DNA of 64,000 nt from Xanthomonas melonis (GTDB taxonomy: Bacteria > Pseudomonadota > Gammaproteobacteria > Xanthomonadales > Xanthomonadaceae), in contig NZ_JAJGQH010000002.1 in assembly GCF_020783655.1 (NCBI RefSeq), positions 186,001 to 250,000 of the forward strand. Reading direction: 5' to 3'. Below are positions 34,353 through 42,846 of the stretch, piece by piece. The notes under the pieces are model-generated. The model made no database searches. It was given only the letters and a program-made list of their open reading frames with translations, and was not told the origin of the DNA. The position numbers and the translations under genes were made by a program. Within the stretch, counting starts at the first letter, position 1, and every line of letters starts with the position of its first letter.

Positions 34353-36207
34353 GCGTGGTCTTCTCCCAGTAGAACGGATTGCGGATCAGCTGCCAGAGCC
34401 CCTTGTAGGCGGCAATGGACTGCAACGCCCAATAGAGCGGCACCGTCAGCGCGTAAGGCGCCAGCTTGAAGTAGTCGCGCTTGAACGCGGCCACCAGCGT
34501 GATGTAGATGAAGAACGCATTGGCCAGCAGCAGATTGACCAGCGACACCGCGCCCAGCCATGGCGGGAAGAAGCGATCGAAGGCACTGGTACCGGTGAGC
34601 ATCCATACTGCGTACAAGGCCCACAGCACCGGCACGCCCAGCGCCGTGAAGAAGCCGCCGCCGATGAAGAACTGGAACCCCCAGAAGCCCTTGAAGCCGG
34701 TACTGCGATACAGGTGCACCGGGTCGCGCATGTGCACCAGCCAGGTCTGCATATAGCCCTTGAGCCAGCGCGAGCGCTGCCGGATCCAGTTGGGGATGCT
34801 GACATTGGCTTCTTCGAAGGTGGTGGAGTTCACCACGTTGACGCGGTAGCCGTTCTGGATCAGCCGCACGCCCAGGTCGGCGTCCTCGGTGACGTTGTAC
34901 GGATCCCACGCGCGCACCTGGCGCAACACGTCCAGGCGGAAGTGGTTGGAGGTGCCACCCAGCGGGATCGGAATCCGCAGGTACTCCAGCGCCGGCAGGT
35001 AGAAGTCGAACCAGAGCGTGTACTCCAGCGTGAACATCCGCGTCAGCCAGTTTTCGTCGGCGTTGTAGTAGTTCAGCCGCGCCTGGATGCACACCACATC
35101 CTGCTCGGCCTTGCGGAACGCCGCCACCACGCGCTTGAGCTGATCCGGCTCGGGCTTGTCTTCGGCGTCGTAGATGGTGAGCAGCTGCCCACGCGCGAAG
35201 TGCAGCGCGTAGTTGCAGGCCTTGGGCTTGGTCTTGGGCTGCGAGGGCGGCACCCGGATGATTTCGAAGAACGCTTCCAGGCCGAGCTTCTTGGCCGCTT
35301 CGATGGTCTCGAAGTCGTCGGCCTCCAGCACCAGCTTCACGTCGAGCTTGCTGATCGGGTAATCCAGCTTGCGCAGCGCGTTGGCCAGGATCGGCAGGAC
35401 TTCCGGCTCCTTGTACATCGGCACCAGCACGGTATAGACCGGCAGGTCGTCGTCGCGCAGCGCGGCCACTTCGTCCTCGGTGACCTTGATGTCGATGCGG
35501 TGGCGCGAGCCGAACCACACCAGCAGCAACTTCAACCCGAAGGTGGCCAGAAAGCCCAGCGCCACCAGTACGTTGATGGCGATCAACGCCGGCACCGGAA
35601 ACACCGCCAACGTCGCGACCAGCACTGCAGCCAGCCCCCACAGCGCGATCTTCTGCCCGTGCGTGACCACCTGGCGCGCCGAATAGGTGGGCGCGTGCGC
35701 CGCCAGCAGGTTCAGGGCGTTGTCGGTGAGCTGCTGATCGGCATAGCGCTGCAGACTCCAGATGACGTCGAACTTGGCGGTGCCGACGAAGCGCACCTCT
35801 TCGCCGTAGTGCGCGCGCGCCCAGGCGAACAACGCCGGGTCGGGATCGGCGACCGCCAGCACCAGGACGCCGTGTTCGCGCCGCCACGGCAGCAGCAGGC
35901 GCTGGGCGTAGCTGTCCAGGTCGCCGGCAACCAGCAGGGTCGGATCCGGCGGTTGCTGCACCAGGTCGACGAATTCCAATCCGAAGTGCGCCGCCACGAT
36001 GGCGTAGAAGCGCTGCGCCGGTACGCCGCGCTGGGCCAGGATCACATCGCCCAGGCGCGAGTTCCAGCGCTGTTGCAGCGCCAGCGCGGCGCGCAGTTGC
36101 GCATCGGTGATGACGCCCGCCGACACCAGCGCGCGGCCCAGCAGCCCGCGTTCGCGGCCGATGTCCGGCGCCCGTCCCAGCGTCTCCATGTCGCAGGTGA
36201 CCGTCAT
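34300..36207 (-). CDS. xagB: Membrane GT2 glycosyltransferase with N-terminal MshEN domain (XagB-like)
   Basis: A processive-type glycosyltransferase of 635 residues. Residues 21-82 form an MshEN (GspE N-terminal) domain made of two motifs: L-L-G-R-A-L-V-S-A-G-V-I-x4-Q-L and R-L-G-D-V-I-L-A-Q-R-G. MshEN domains of this pattern bind cyclic di-GMP. Two membrane segments (about 187-232) precede the GT2 core with E-A-D-D (295-298), D-A-E-D (347-350), T-E-D (440-442) and Q-R-S-R-W (477-481), and further membrane helices follow. The architecture also resembles NfrB of E. coli. The xagB name rests on domain layout and cluster content, not on a direct comparison. Confidence 0.82.
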   Translation of the reverse strand: MTVTCDMETLGRAPDIGRERGLLGRALVSAGVITDAQLRAALALQQRWNSRLGDVILAQRGVPAQRFYAIVAAHFGLEFVDLVQQPPDPTLLVAGDLDSYAQRLLLPWRREHGVLVLAVADPDPALFAWARAHYGEEVRFVGTAKFDVIWSLQRYADQQLTDNALNLLAAHAPTYSARQVVTHGQKIALWGLAAVLVATLAVFPVPALIAINVLVALGFLATFGLKLLLVWFGSRHRIDIKVTEDEVAALRDDDLPVYTVLVPMYKEPEVLPILANALRKLDYPISKLDVKLVLEADDFETIEAAKKLGLEAFFEIIRVPPSQPKTKPKACNYALHFARGQLLTIYDAEDKPEPDQLKRVVAAFRKAEQDVVCIQARLNYYNADENWLTRMFTLEYTLWFDFYLPALEYLRIPIPLGGTSNHFRLDVLRQVRAWDPYNVTEDADLGVRLIQNGYRVNVVNSTTFEEANVSIPNWIRQRSRWLKGYMQTWLVHMRDPVHLYRSTGFKGFWGFQFFIGGGFFTALGVPVLWALYAVWMLTGTSAFDRFFPPWLGAVSLVNLLLANAFFIYITLVAAFKRDYFKLAPYALTVPLYWALQSIAAYKGLWQLIRNPFYWEKTTHGISKHSENERRAALEE

Positions 36208-36220
36208 GGGCGCGGCGTCC

Positions 36221-37240
36221 TCAGAACCGCCACCAGGCGGCCACGAAGGGTCCGCCTGCGGCGCCGGTGTTGCGGCCCATCACCGGCTGCTGGTAGCCCA
36301 GCTGCCATTGGCTGCCGCCGGGCGCGGTGTACAGCGCCGACAGCTGCAGCTTGGTGAGGTCGTAATTGGTGCCGGTGGCGACGAAGCCCGCGCCACCGCT
36401 CTGGCCCGGCACAGCCACGTTGTTGCGCCCGTTGCCCAGGCCCTGGATCACGTTCGCCTCGCCCAGCAGCAGCCACTGCGGGGTCAGGCTCAGCCCGGCG
36501 GAGGCATCCAGCCGCACTTCGTCGGAGGCGGCGCTGCCGCGCAGGCGCACGCCGCCGCTCAGGTCGACGTAGCCGTTGCGCCCGCCCAGCGTGTAGCCGC
36601 GTCCGCGGCTGTAACGCAGCTCCAGGCCGTAATCGCCCAGGCCCAGGGCCGGATCGCTGCCCGGGTTGTTCGGGTGATAGGTCTTGCTGCGACCATAGGC
36701 AGGGATGCTCACCAGCGCCTGCACCGCGCTGCGCCAGGCATCGTCCGCCGCACCGGACAGCGCATAACGCAAGCCGATTTCCTGATCGGCGAACCCGGTG
36801 GTGGTGGTGCGCTGACGCAGCGGCACGCCATTGCGGCTGCTGTCGTTGCTGAAGCCGACCTCGGTGAAATAGAAATTGCCGATCAGGCTCAAGCGGTCGG
36901 TCAGGCCATGCTCCAGATAGACATTGAGCTGATCCTGGCGACTGCGGCCATTGTTGGCGAAATCGCCACGGTGGTGCGCATCGTCGAACCAGCCGGTGCC
37001 ATCGCTGTGCAAAGCCTTGACGATCAGCAGTGTGTCGCCTTGCGGCTGGGTCCAGGCACCGGCAAGAGCGGTGGCCGGTAGCACGGATGCGGCGACACCC
37101 AGCGACAGCATGACCGCCGCCGCGACCGGCAGGCGGCAGGGGCGACGGTGCAATAACGCGGAAGGGCCAACCGAACTGGACTGCAGGAAGGCAAGATGCG
37201 ACTGACGCACCCGCGGTTGCGGGTCGTTGCTTGAAGACAT
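36221..37240 (-). CDS. xagA: Outer-membrane beta-barrel protein of xag-like cluster (XagA-like)
   Basis: A 339-residue protein with a long basic N-region (about 1-35), a hydrophobic signal core and cleavage near A-T-A-L-A-G. The mature part shows repeated amphipathic strands and ends in a consensus barrel terminus A-A-W-W-R-F. It is probably the outer-membrane exit or anchor for the glycan made by the next gene, which starts 13 bases downstream. The first gene of the cluster; the upstream gap carries TGTGA motifs. The name xagA is by position. Confidence 0.75.
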   Translation of the reverse strand: MSSSNDPQPRVRQSHLAFLQSSSVGPSALLHRRPCRLPVAAAVMLSLGVAASVLPATALAGAWTQPQGDTLLIVKALHSDGTGWFDDAHHRGDFANNGRSRQDQLNVYLEHGLTDRLSLIGNFYFTEVGFSNDSSRNGVPLRQRTTTTGFADQEIGLRYALSGAADDAWRSAVQALVSIPAYGRSKTYHPNNPGSDPALGLGDYGLELRYSRGRGYTLGGRNGYVDLSGGVRLRGSAASDEVRLDASAGLSLTPQWLLLGEANVIQGLGNGRNNVAVPGQSGGAGFVATGTNYDLTKLQLSALYTAPGGSQWQLGYQQPVMGRNTGAAGGPFVAAWWRF

Positions 37241-37290
37241 GTGTACGATTCCTGATGGGGGACCCGTTAGGGACAGGAAGCACGGGCTGG

Positions 37291-37318
37291 ATCACATTGC
37301 GTCGCGCAACGTATCACA
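37291..37318 (-). promoter_or_regulatory. Two TGTGA half-sites and a TTGCG-N3-CGCAA dyad upstream of xagA-like gene
   Basis: On the minus strand, TGTGATACG and TGTGATCC begin 22 bases apart, two helical turns, and enclose the dyad TTGCG-TCG-CGCAA (37298-37310). They lie 50-80 bases before the gene. TGTGA is the half-site of CRP/Clp-type regulators, and Clp is known to control biofilm glycan genes in Xanthomonas, but neither half-site is followed by a good inverted partner at the usual spacing. Tentative. Confidence 0.35.
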
Positions 37319-37369
37319 GTTGCGAACGCTCCCCCATCACGGATTTATCACTAATTTAACGGCGCAAAT

Positions 37370-38209
37370 TCATTTCGCCCGTAACAATCTAGGCACCTGC
37401 ACGAGGGCGTGGGTCCAGATCGCCAACCAGACCCCCATCCGGGTCGGCAAGCCCCGCCGGCTCGCCTCGAACTTGCGGAAATACCGCCACAAGCCGCGAT
37501 GCTTGTGCCATTCCACGAAGAATGGACGCGCCCGGCTGGAAACCCCGCGCACGTGCACCACCTGCAGATCGTTGGCCACCGCGACCAGGGCGCCGGCCTG
37601 ACGCGCGCGCCGGCACAGGTCCAGGTCTTCGGCATGCAGCCGGTACCCGCCATCCCAGCCGCCCAGGCGGTCGAACAGGCTGCGCTGCATCAGCATCAAT
37701 GCGCCGGAGATGGCATCCACGCGTTGTAGCGGCATGCCCGGGTCGGCCGGCACCGCCAGCTGGGCAGCAGCGCGCGGCGCGCGCAACATCGCCGCGAAGT
37801 CCGGGTCGCGCCGTCGTACCGCCGCGTCCGGCCGGCCTTGTTCGTCCACCTGCTCCACCCCCAGCAGCACCGCGGCGTGCCCGACGGCGCGCGCGCAGAG
37901 CCGGACCAGGGTATCGCGCTCGACCATCAGGTCGGGGTTGATGAACACCAGCCACGGCGCCTGCGAATCGCGTGCGCCCTGATTGCAGGCAGTGGCGAAG
38001 CCGGGATTGTCGGGATTGGCGATGAAGTGCACCCGCGGATCGGCCAACGCATGCCGTTGCACCACGTCCACGGTGTCGTCGCTGGACGCGTTGTCGACCA
38101 CCCGGATCTCGCTGATGCCCTCGGCCGCGCGCAGCCGCAACAGGCAGGCATCGATGGTGCTGGCGCTCTGGTAGGTGACGACGACGGCGGCGATCTGGAC
38201 AGGGCTCAT
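37370..38209 (-). CDS. GT2-family glycosyltransferase (rhamnosyltransferase-like)
   Basis: A 279-residue soluble GT-A enzyme. The nucleotide-binding start V-V-V-T-Y-Q-S-A, then V-D-N-A-S-S-D-D-T (about 38-46), P-D-N-P-G-F-A-T-A-C-N-Q-G and F-I-N-P-D-L (donor/metal site) match WbbL/RfbN-type rhamnosyltransferases. E-D-L-D-L-C-R-R near residue 195 is the acceptor-side motif. Substrate unknown. It is a single gene upstream of the xag-like cluster, 129 bases from it, and could serve lipopolysaccharide or the same glycan. Confidence 0.88.
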   Translation of the reverse strand: MSPVQIAAVVVTYQSASTIDACLLRLRAAEGISEIRVVDNASSDDTVDVVQRHALADPRVHFIANPDNPGFATACNQGARDSQAPWLVFINPDLMVERDTLVRLCARAVGHAAVLLGVEQVDEQGRPDAAVRRRDPDFAAMLRAPRAAAQLAVPADPGMPLQRVDAISGALMLMQRSLFDRLGGWDGGYRLHAEDLDLCRRARQAGALVAVANDLQVVHVRGVSSRARPFFVEWHKHRGLWRYFRKFEASRRGLPTRMGVWLAIWTHALVQVPRLLRAK

Positions 38210-38704
38210 GCGCGCATTATCCGGCGACCGGGCGATACGGCGCCATCACGAAAACGGCGAGCGATGGCCGAACGTCGGCGCACGCATCGCATTTGGCCAG
38301 GCGTGGCGCAACGCCGGCTGCCGATTGCGCACGACCTGCGGCAGCCGCCGCCGGCAGGCGCTGCCTGCAAACTCCACGCATCCATGCCAGCGGGCCGGCA
38401 TGGCGGCGGCTGCCCGGAGCGGGCATACTGCGCGCCCGACAGCCGCGATGCGGCTGCGTCAGTGCCGCCTGCGGCGCACCACCCTCGATCTCCGAGATGA
38501 CAGCCAGCGACCTTCCGGTTTGCCGCTGCCTTTTCACTTTCTGCTACGCGACGGCCTGATGCGGCCTGCGCGGCAACGACGGCCTGGCAGCGCCGTCCGT
38601 GGCAATGCCGGCCTGGTCGTCGGACGACGCGGGATCGCCCACCCAGCCTGGTCTATACCACTGTACGTCTCACGCGTGGTCACCGGCCTCGCGAGGGGAG
38701 CATC
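38210..38704. other. Intergenic region with divergent promoters
   Basis: About 495 bases lie between the GT2 gene (minus) and the kinase gene (plus). No ORF in it looks real on codon pattern or product. The region holds the operator-like TGGTCTATACCA site and a short dyad GTCGTC-G-GACGAC near 38617. I looked for TPP and NAD riboswitch blocks and saw none. Confidence 0.5.
38649..38660 (+). promoter_or_regulatory. GntR/HutC-type operator TGGTCTATACCA
   Basis: The 12-base near-palindrome TGGT-CTAT-ACCA has the outer arms of operators bound by HutC-subfamily GntR regulators (for example DasR, NagR and PhnF, with TGGTCTAGACCA-like sites). It ends 44 bases before the GTG of the first gene of an operon whose last gene encodes a HutC-type regulator. 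Autoregulation is the natural reading. Confidence 0.65.
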
Positions 38705-39862
38705 GTGAGCGCGCCCCACCAGGTGCACGGCATGAGCCTGGAGCTGGCGCTGCCGGATTGGCCTGCGCTGACGATGGACGAGACCCAGCGCGTGCTGCGC
38801 CAGTTCGCCCTGGCCGACGCCAGCGAGACCGTGCGTTGGCACAGCGCGCGCCCGTTTTCCGCTGCGGCCTGCGTCGATACCGCCACCGGGCCGGTGATCG
38901 TCAAACGTCACCATGCCAGCGTGCGCAATGTCGCCGCATTGCGCGAGGAACACGCCTTCATGGCGCATCTGCGCTGGGCCGGCGCGCCGGTGGTGGAGGT
39001 GCTCCATACCGCCGACGGCCAGACCGCGCTGGCGCAGGCGCAATGGGTCTACGAAGTGCAGCGTGTCGGCGCCGGATGCGACCTGTATCGCGACGCCTTG
39101 TCGTGGACGCCCTTCACCGAACTTGTCCATGCGCACGCTGCCGGCGCGGCACTGGCGCGGCTGCACCATGCCGCACAGGGCTTCGACGCTCCGGCCCGCT
39201 CCACCACCGTGCTGGTCGCCAATCTGCGGCTGTTCGCGCAGGCCGACCCGTTGCAGGCGCTGCAACGCGCGTTGCCGGCACGCCCCTTCCTGGCCGCGGC
39301 ACTGCACGACTACCCCTGGCAACGCGATCTTGCCGCCCACCTGTTGCCCTGGCATGCCAAGGCCTGGCCACGGTTGTCGGCGCCGGGCGCGTTGCCGCCG
39401 CTGTGGACGCACGGCGACTGGCATGCCTCCAACCTGCTCTGGAAGCGCGACGCCGGCCACGCCGAGGTCAGCGCGATCTTCGATTTCGGGCTAAGCGATC
39501 GCAGCAGCGCGCTGTTCGACCTGGCCACCGCCATCGAACGCAATCTCATCCCCTGGTTGCAGCTGGACCTGGGTGCGCGCGCGCAGCCTGAACTCGCCCA
39601 GCTCGATGCCTTACTCGATGGCTACACCCTGCACCGCCCGTTGAGCGCCGCGCAGCTGCAGTGCCTGGCGGCGCTGCTGCCGATCGTGCATGCCGATTTC
39701 GCCTTGAGCGAGATCGAATACTTCGCCGGCATCACCCGTTCGCGCGAGAACGTGGACATCGCCTATCACCGCTATCTGCTCGGCCATGCGGACTGGTTCG
39801 CCAGCGCCGATGGCCAGGATCTGCTCGCGCATCTGCTTGCGCGGGCGCGCCGCTCGCCATGA
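38705..39862 (+). CDS. APH-family small-molecule kinase
   Basis: A 385-residue cytoplasmic phosphotransferase of the aminoglycoside/choline/thiamine kinase superfamily. Lys67 (V-I-V-K-R) is the ATP lysine. H236-G-D238-W-H-A-S-N243 is the catalytic loop and F-D260-F-G the metal loop. GTG start with GAGGGGAG upstream. The stop overlaps the TonB-receptor start as ATGA. Since the next genes encode an outer-membrane receptor and a PnuC-type carrier, it most likely traps the imported vitamin by phosphorylation; thiamine (as ThiK) or a nicotinamide/riboside compound are the candidates. Antibiotic resistance is unlikely in this context. Confidence 0.8.
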   Translation: MSAPHQVHGMSLELALPDWPALTMDETQRVLRQFALADASETVRWHSARPFSAAACVDTATGPVIVKRHHASVRNVAALREEHAFMAHLRWAGAPVVEVLHTADGQTALAQAQWVYEVQRVGAGCDLYRDALSWTPFTELVHAHAAGAALARLHHAAQGFDAPARSTTVLVANLRLFAQADPLQALQRALPARPFLAAALHDYPWQRDLAAHLLPWHAKAWPRLSAPGALPPLWTHGDWHASNLLWKRDAGHAEVSAIFDFGLSDRSSALFDLATAIERNLIPWLQLDLGARAQPELAQLDALLDGYTLHRPLSAAQLQCLAALLPIVHADFALSEIEYFAGITRSRENVDIAYHRYLLGHADWFASADGQDLLAHLLARARRSP

Positions 39863-42057
39863 GCGCCCTCTTCTCTCGAGTCCTTTGCATGTACGCATCA
39901 CGCCCCCCACTGCTCTGCCGCTGCCCGCTCACCCTCGCACTGACGCTCTGCCTGAGCGCACCTGCGCTGGCGCAACAACCCGCCGACACCACCGCAGTCG
40001 AACTGGACGCGGTCAACGTGCGTGGCGAACGCAACGACACCGCCACCGCGCTGAGCGGTTTCGGATCCACGCGCCTGCTGGATGCGCCGGCCTCCATCGC
40101 CGCGATCGACCGCCAGCAGTTGCTCGACCGCCAGGCGCGCGTGCTCAGCGACGTGCTGCGTGCCGAGGCGTCCGCCGGCGATGCGTACGCACCGATCGGC
40201 TATTACGAAAACTTCGTGCTGCGCGGCTACTCGCTCAATGCGGCCAACAGCTACCGCATCAACGGGCTGAGCGCGGTGGGCGAACAATCCATCGCGCTGG
40301 AGAACAAACAGCAGGTGCAGATTCTCAAGGGTCTGTCCGGGCTGCAATCCGGCGTCAACGAACCGGCCGGCCTGATCGACTACCGCACCAAACGCCCCGA
40401 GCCCGTCCGCAGCGTGACCGTGGGAACCGACGAGCAGGCCTCGCGCTATCTCGCCGCCGATCTGGGCGGCTGGCTCGGTGCCGAGCGCGCGCTGGGCCTG
40501 CGCGTGAATGCCGCGCGCGAAGACATCGACAGCTATGTCGAGCACGCCGACGGCTATCGCAATTTCCTGTCGTTGGCCGGCGACTGGAAGATCGATCCAC
40601 AATCGCTGCTGCAGCTCGATGTGGAATACCAGCACCGCCAGCAACGCTCGGTGCCGGGCTATCAGCTGCTCGGCGGCACCGAGGTACCGCGCGGCATCGA
40701 CGTGCGCCGCCTGCTCGGCTACCAGCCGTGGGCGCGCCCGGTGGAGATGGATACGCTCAACGCGCAGCTGCGCTACGCCTACCAGTTCAACGACGACTGG
40801 CGCGCCACGGCCGAGGCGGCGCACAGCCGCTCGGCGATCAACGATTTCTCCGCGTTCGCCTGGGGCTGTTACGGCGCGGCCGGCTGCGCCGACATCGTCA
40901 CGCCGAACGTCTTCAGTGCGCAGGGCGAGTACGACATCTACGACTATCGCAGCCCCGACGACACCCGCGTGCACGATCAACTGCGTGCCACCCTGGAAGG
41001 CAAGCTGACCACGGGTGTGCTGGAACACCGCCTCAGCATCGGCGGCGATTGGCTACGCCGCACCATCGATCGCTTCGGCTCGGTCAACGAATTCGTCGGC
41101 AGCGGCCGCATCGACCGCGATCCGGACGTCTTCGCGCAGACCGAGGTGCCGTTGGACCCCAAGCAACGCCGCCTGGACAGCCGGCAACGCGCGCTGGTGC
41201 TGGCCGACCGCATCGGTCTGGGCACCCGTTGGGAACTGTCGCTGGGCGCACGTGCGGTTCGCCTGGACGAACGCAGCTTCGACCGCGATGGCGTGCTGGA
41301 ACGGCGCACGCGCAAGGACACCGTGCTGCCGCAGGCCGCGCTGCTGTTCAAGCCGCAGCAGAACGTGTCGCTGTATGCCAGCTACGCCAAGAGCCTGGCC
41401 GCGGGCGGCACCGCACCGTGGTTCGCCGACAACGCCGATGAGATCCTGCCGCCCACCAACGCCTACCAGCTGGAAACCGGCGCCAAGATCGCGTTGGCGG
41501 GAGTACGCCTGGGCGCGGCGCTGTTCGACATCCGCCAGGCCTATCAGTTCACCCAGCCGCAGGCCGATGGCGGACTGCTGTTCGTGCAGCAGGGCCGGCT
41601 GCACAACCGCGGCCTGGAACTGTCGGCCGACGGCGCGGCGACCGAGCAGCTGCGCCTGTTCGCCAGCATCGCCGCGATCCGCGCGCGCGCCGAGGACACC
41701 GCCATTGCCGATTACGAAGGGCATCAGGCCATCAACGTGCCCAAGTTGCGCGCCAGCGTGCAGGCCGACTACCGCGTCCCCGGCGTGGAGGGCCTGGCGC
41801 TGCTGGCAGGGGTGCAGTACAGCGGACGCAAGTTCGCCGACCGGCTCGGCAATGCCAGCGTGCCGGCCTACGCCGTCGCCAACCTGGGGGCACGCTATGC
41901 GGCGCCCATCGGCGGCCTGGCCACCACCTGGCGCGTGAACGTGGACAACGTGTTCGACAAGCGCTACTGGCGCGATTCCGGCGAGTATCAGGGCGATGCC
42001 TACCTGTTCCCCGGCGCACCGCGAACCGCACGCCTGACGGTGCAGGTGGATTTTTGA
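39859..42057 (+). CDS. TonB-dependent outer-membrane receptor
   Basis: A 732-residue energy-coupled transporter. The signal peptide ends near A-L-A-Q (about residue 35-40), and a TonB-box-like L-D-A-V-N-V-R-G follows. The plug domain (about 60-170) includes A-S-I-A-A-I-D-R and the N-F-V-L-R-G-Y segment typical of siderophore-type receptors. The rest is a 22-strand barrel ending L-T-V-Q-V-D-F. A second ATG 10 codons in is an alternative start. Neighbours suggest that the ligand is a vitamin or nucleoside rather than iron. It is coupled to the kinase gene upstream. Confidence 0.9.
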   Translation: MSALFSRVLCMYASRPPLLCRCPLTLALTLCLSAPALAQQPADTTAVELDAVNVRGERNDTATALSGFGSTRLLDAPASIAAIDRQQLLDRQARVLSDVLRAEASAGDAYAPIGYYENFVLRGYSLNAANSYRINGLSAVGEQSIALENKQQVQILKGLSGLQSGVNEPAGLIDYRTKRPEPVRSVTVGTDEQASRYLAADLGGWLGAERALGLRVNAAREDIDSYVEHADGYRNFLSLAGDWKIDPQSLLQLDVEYQHRQQRSVPGYQLLGGTEVPRGIDVRRLLGYQPWARPVEMDTLNAQLRYAYQFNDDWRATAEAAHSRSAINDFSAFAWGCYGAAGCADIVTPNVFSAQGEYDIYDYRSPDDTRVHDQLRATLEGKLTTGVLEHRLSIGGDWLRRTIDRFGSVNEFVGSGRIDRDPDVFAQTEVPLDPKQRRLDSRQRALVLADRIGLGTRWELSLGARAVRLDERSFDRDGVLERRTRKDTVLPQAALLFKPQQNVSLYASYAKSLAAGGTAPWFADNADEILPPTNAYQLETGAKIALAGVRLGAALFDIRQAYQFTQPQADGGLLFVQQGRLHNRGLELSADGAATEQLRLFASIAAIRARAEDTAIADYEGHQAINVPKLRASVQADYRVPGVEGLALLAGVQYSGRKFADRLGNASVPAYAVANLGARYAAPIGGLATTWRVNVDNVFDKRYWRDSGEYQGDAYLFPGAPRTARLTVQVDF

Positions 42058-42065
42058 GGCCTGCT

Positions 42066-42111
42066 GCCCCCATCCGCCCTTCGGGCACCTTCCTCCGCAG
42101 GCGGGGGAAGG
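42066..42111. repeat. REP-like palindromic element, copy 2
   Basis: In reverse orientation to copy 1 (1131-1175): CCCCATCCGCCCTTCGGGCA is followed by the imperfect hairpin CCTTCCTCCGC / GCGGGGGAAGG. It lies directly after the TonB-receptor stop and before pnuC, so it may modulate read-through inside the operon or stabilise the upstream mRNA end. Confidence 0.75.
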
Positions 42112-42166
42112 ATGTTTGCACGGGGTGCGCCTCTCCCACCGCTGTCCACTTTCCATCAGGCATTGC

Positions 42167-42742
42167 ATGTCGTTGCTCGAATCCATCGCCGTCGTGATCA
42201 ATCTGCTGGGCGTGTGGCTGACCGCCCGACGCATCCGATGGTGCTGGCCGGTCGGCATCGTCGCAGTGGCGCTGTATGCGTGGTTGTTCTATCAGTGGAA
42301 GCTGTACTCGGACATGTTGCTGCAGGGAGTGTATGTGCTCACCCAGCTGTATGGCTGGTGGCGCTGGCAGGACCGCGGCACCGCCGATACGCGCATTCGC
42401 CCGTTGCCGATACCGCAACGGGAGTTGTGGCTCTCGCTGGGCATCGGCGCGGCTTTCGCGGCGGCGCTGGGCGCATACATGCACCATCGCACCGACGCGG
42501 TGCTGCCGTGGCTGGATGCGGCGCTGGCCAGCTTCAGCCTGGTCGCCAGCGTCTGGGCCGCGCGCAAGCGCATCGCCAACTGGGTGTTGTGGATCGCGCT
42601 CGACTGCATCTACGTGGGAGTGTTCCTCAGCAAAGGGCTATACCCCACTGCCCTGCTCTACGCCGGCTTCGTTGCGCTGGCCGTGTATGGTTGGCGCAGC
42701 TGGAACGCGCAACGCGCATCGCAGCCGATCCTCGCACCGTGA
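42167..42742 (+). CDS. pnuC: PnuC-family vitamin transporter
   Basis: A 191-residue inner-membrane facilitator with six to seven helices. Family marks are Q-L-Y-G-W-W-R-W after the third helix and N-W-V-L-W-I-A-L-D-C-I-Y-V-G followed by K-G-L-Y-P-T-A-L-L-Y-A in the C-terminal half. PnuC proteins carry nicotinamide riboside; the close relatives PnuT and PnuX carry thiamine and riboflavin, and sequence reading alone does not settle which applies. Transport is driven by phosphorylation inside the cell, in line with the kinase in the same operon. Confidence 0.88.
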   Translation: MSLLESIAVVINLLGVWLTARRIRWCWPVGIVAVALYAWLFYQWKLYSDMLLQGVYVLTQLYGWWRWQDRGTADTRIRPLPIPQRELWLSLGIGAAFAAALGAYMHHRTDAVLPWLDAALASFSLVASVWAARKRIANWVLWIALDCIYVGVFLSKGLYPTALLYAGFVALAVYGWRSWNAQRASQPILAP

Positions 42743-42846
42743 GGCAAGGCCGGTTCGCGGCCGCTTTCTTTCTTTACCATCGTCGCCTTCGGGTTCCTGG
42801 TCATCGCCTTGCACATGCTGTGTGTCATCCCGCGGCCGAGCGCCGC

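Noticed and set aside
38210-38704. TPP or other riboswitch before the vitamin-uptake operon
   Set aside because: Conserved TPP blocks (CTGAGA with ACCCTT and GAACCTGAT) were not found; an operator for the GntR regulator explains control better.
38175-38708. Possible gene in the gap before the kinase operon
   Set aside because: The 177-codon frame is Arg-rich with no family mark and runs through the operator region.
38705-39862. Aminoglycoside-resistance phosphotransferase
   Set aside because: The fold family matches, but the operon with a TonB receptor, PnuC carrier and GntR regulator points to vitamin salvage.
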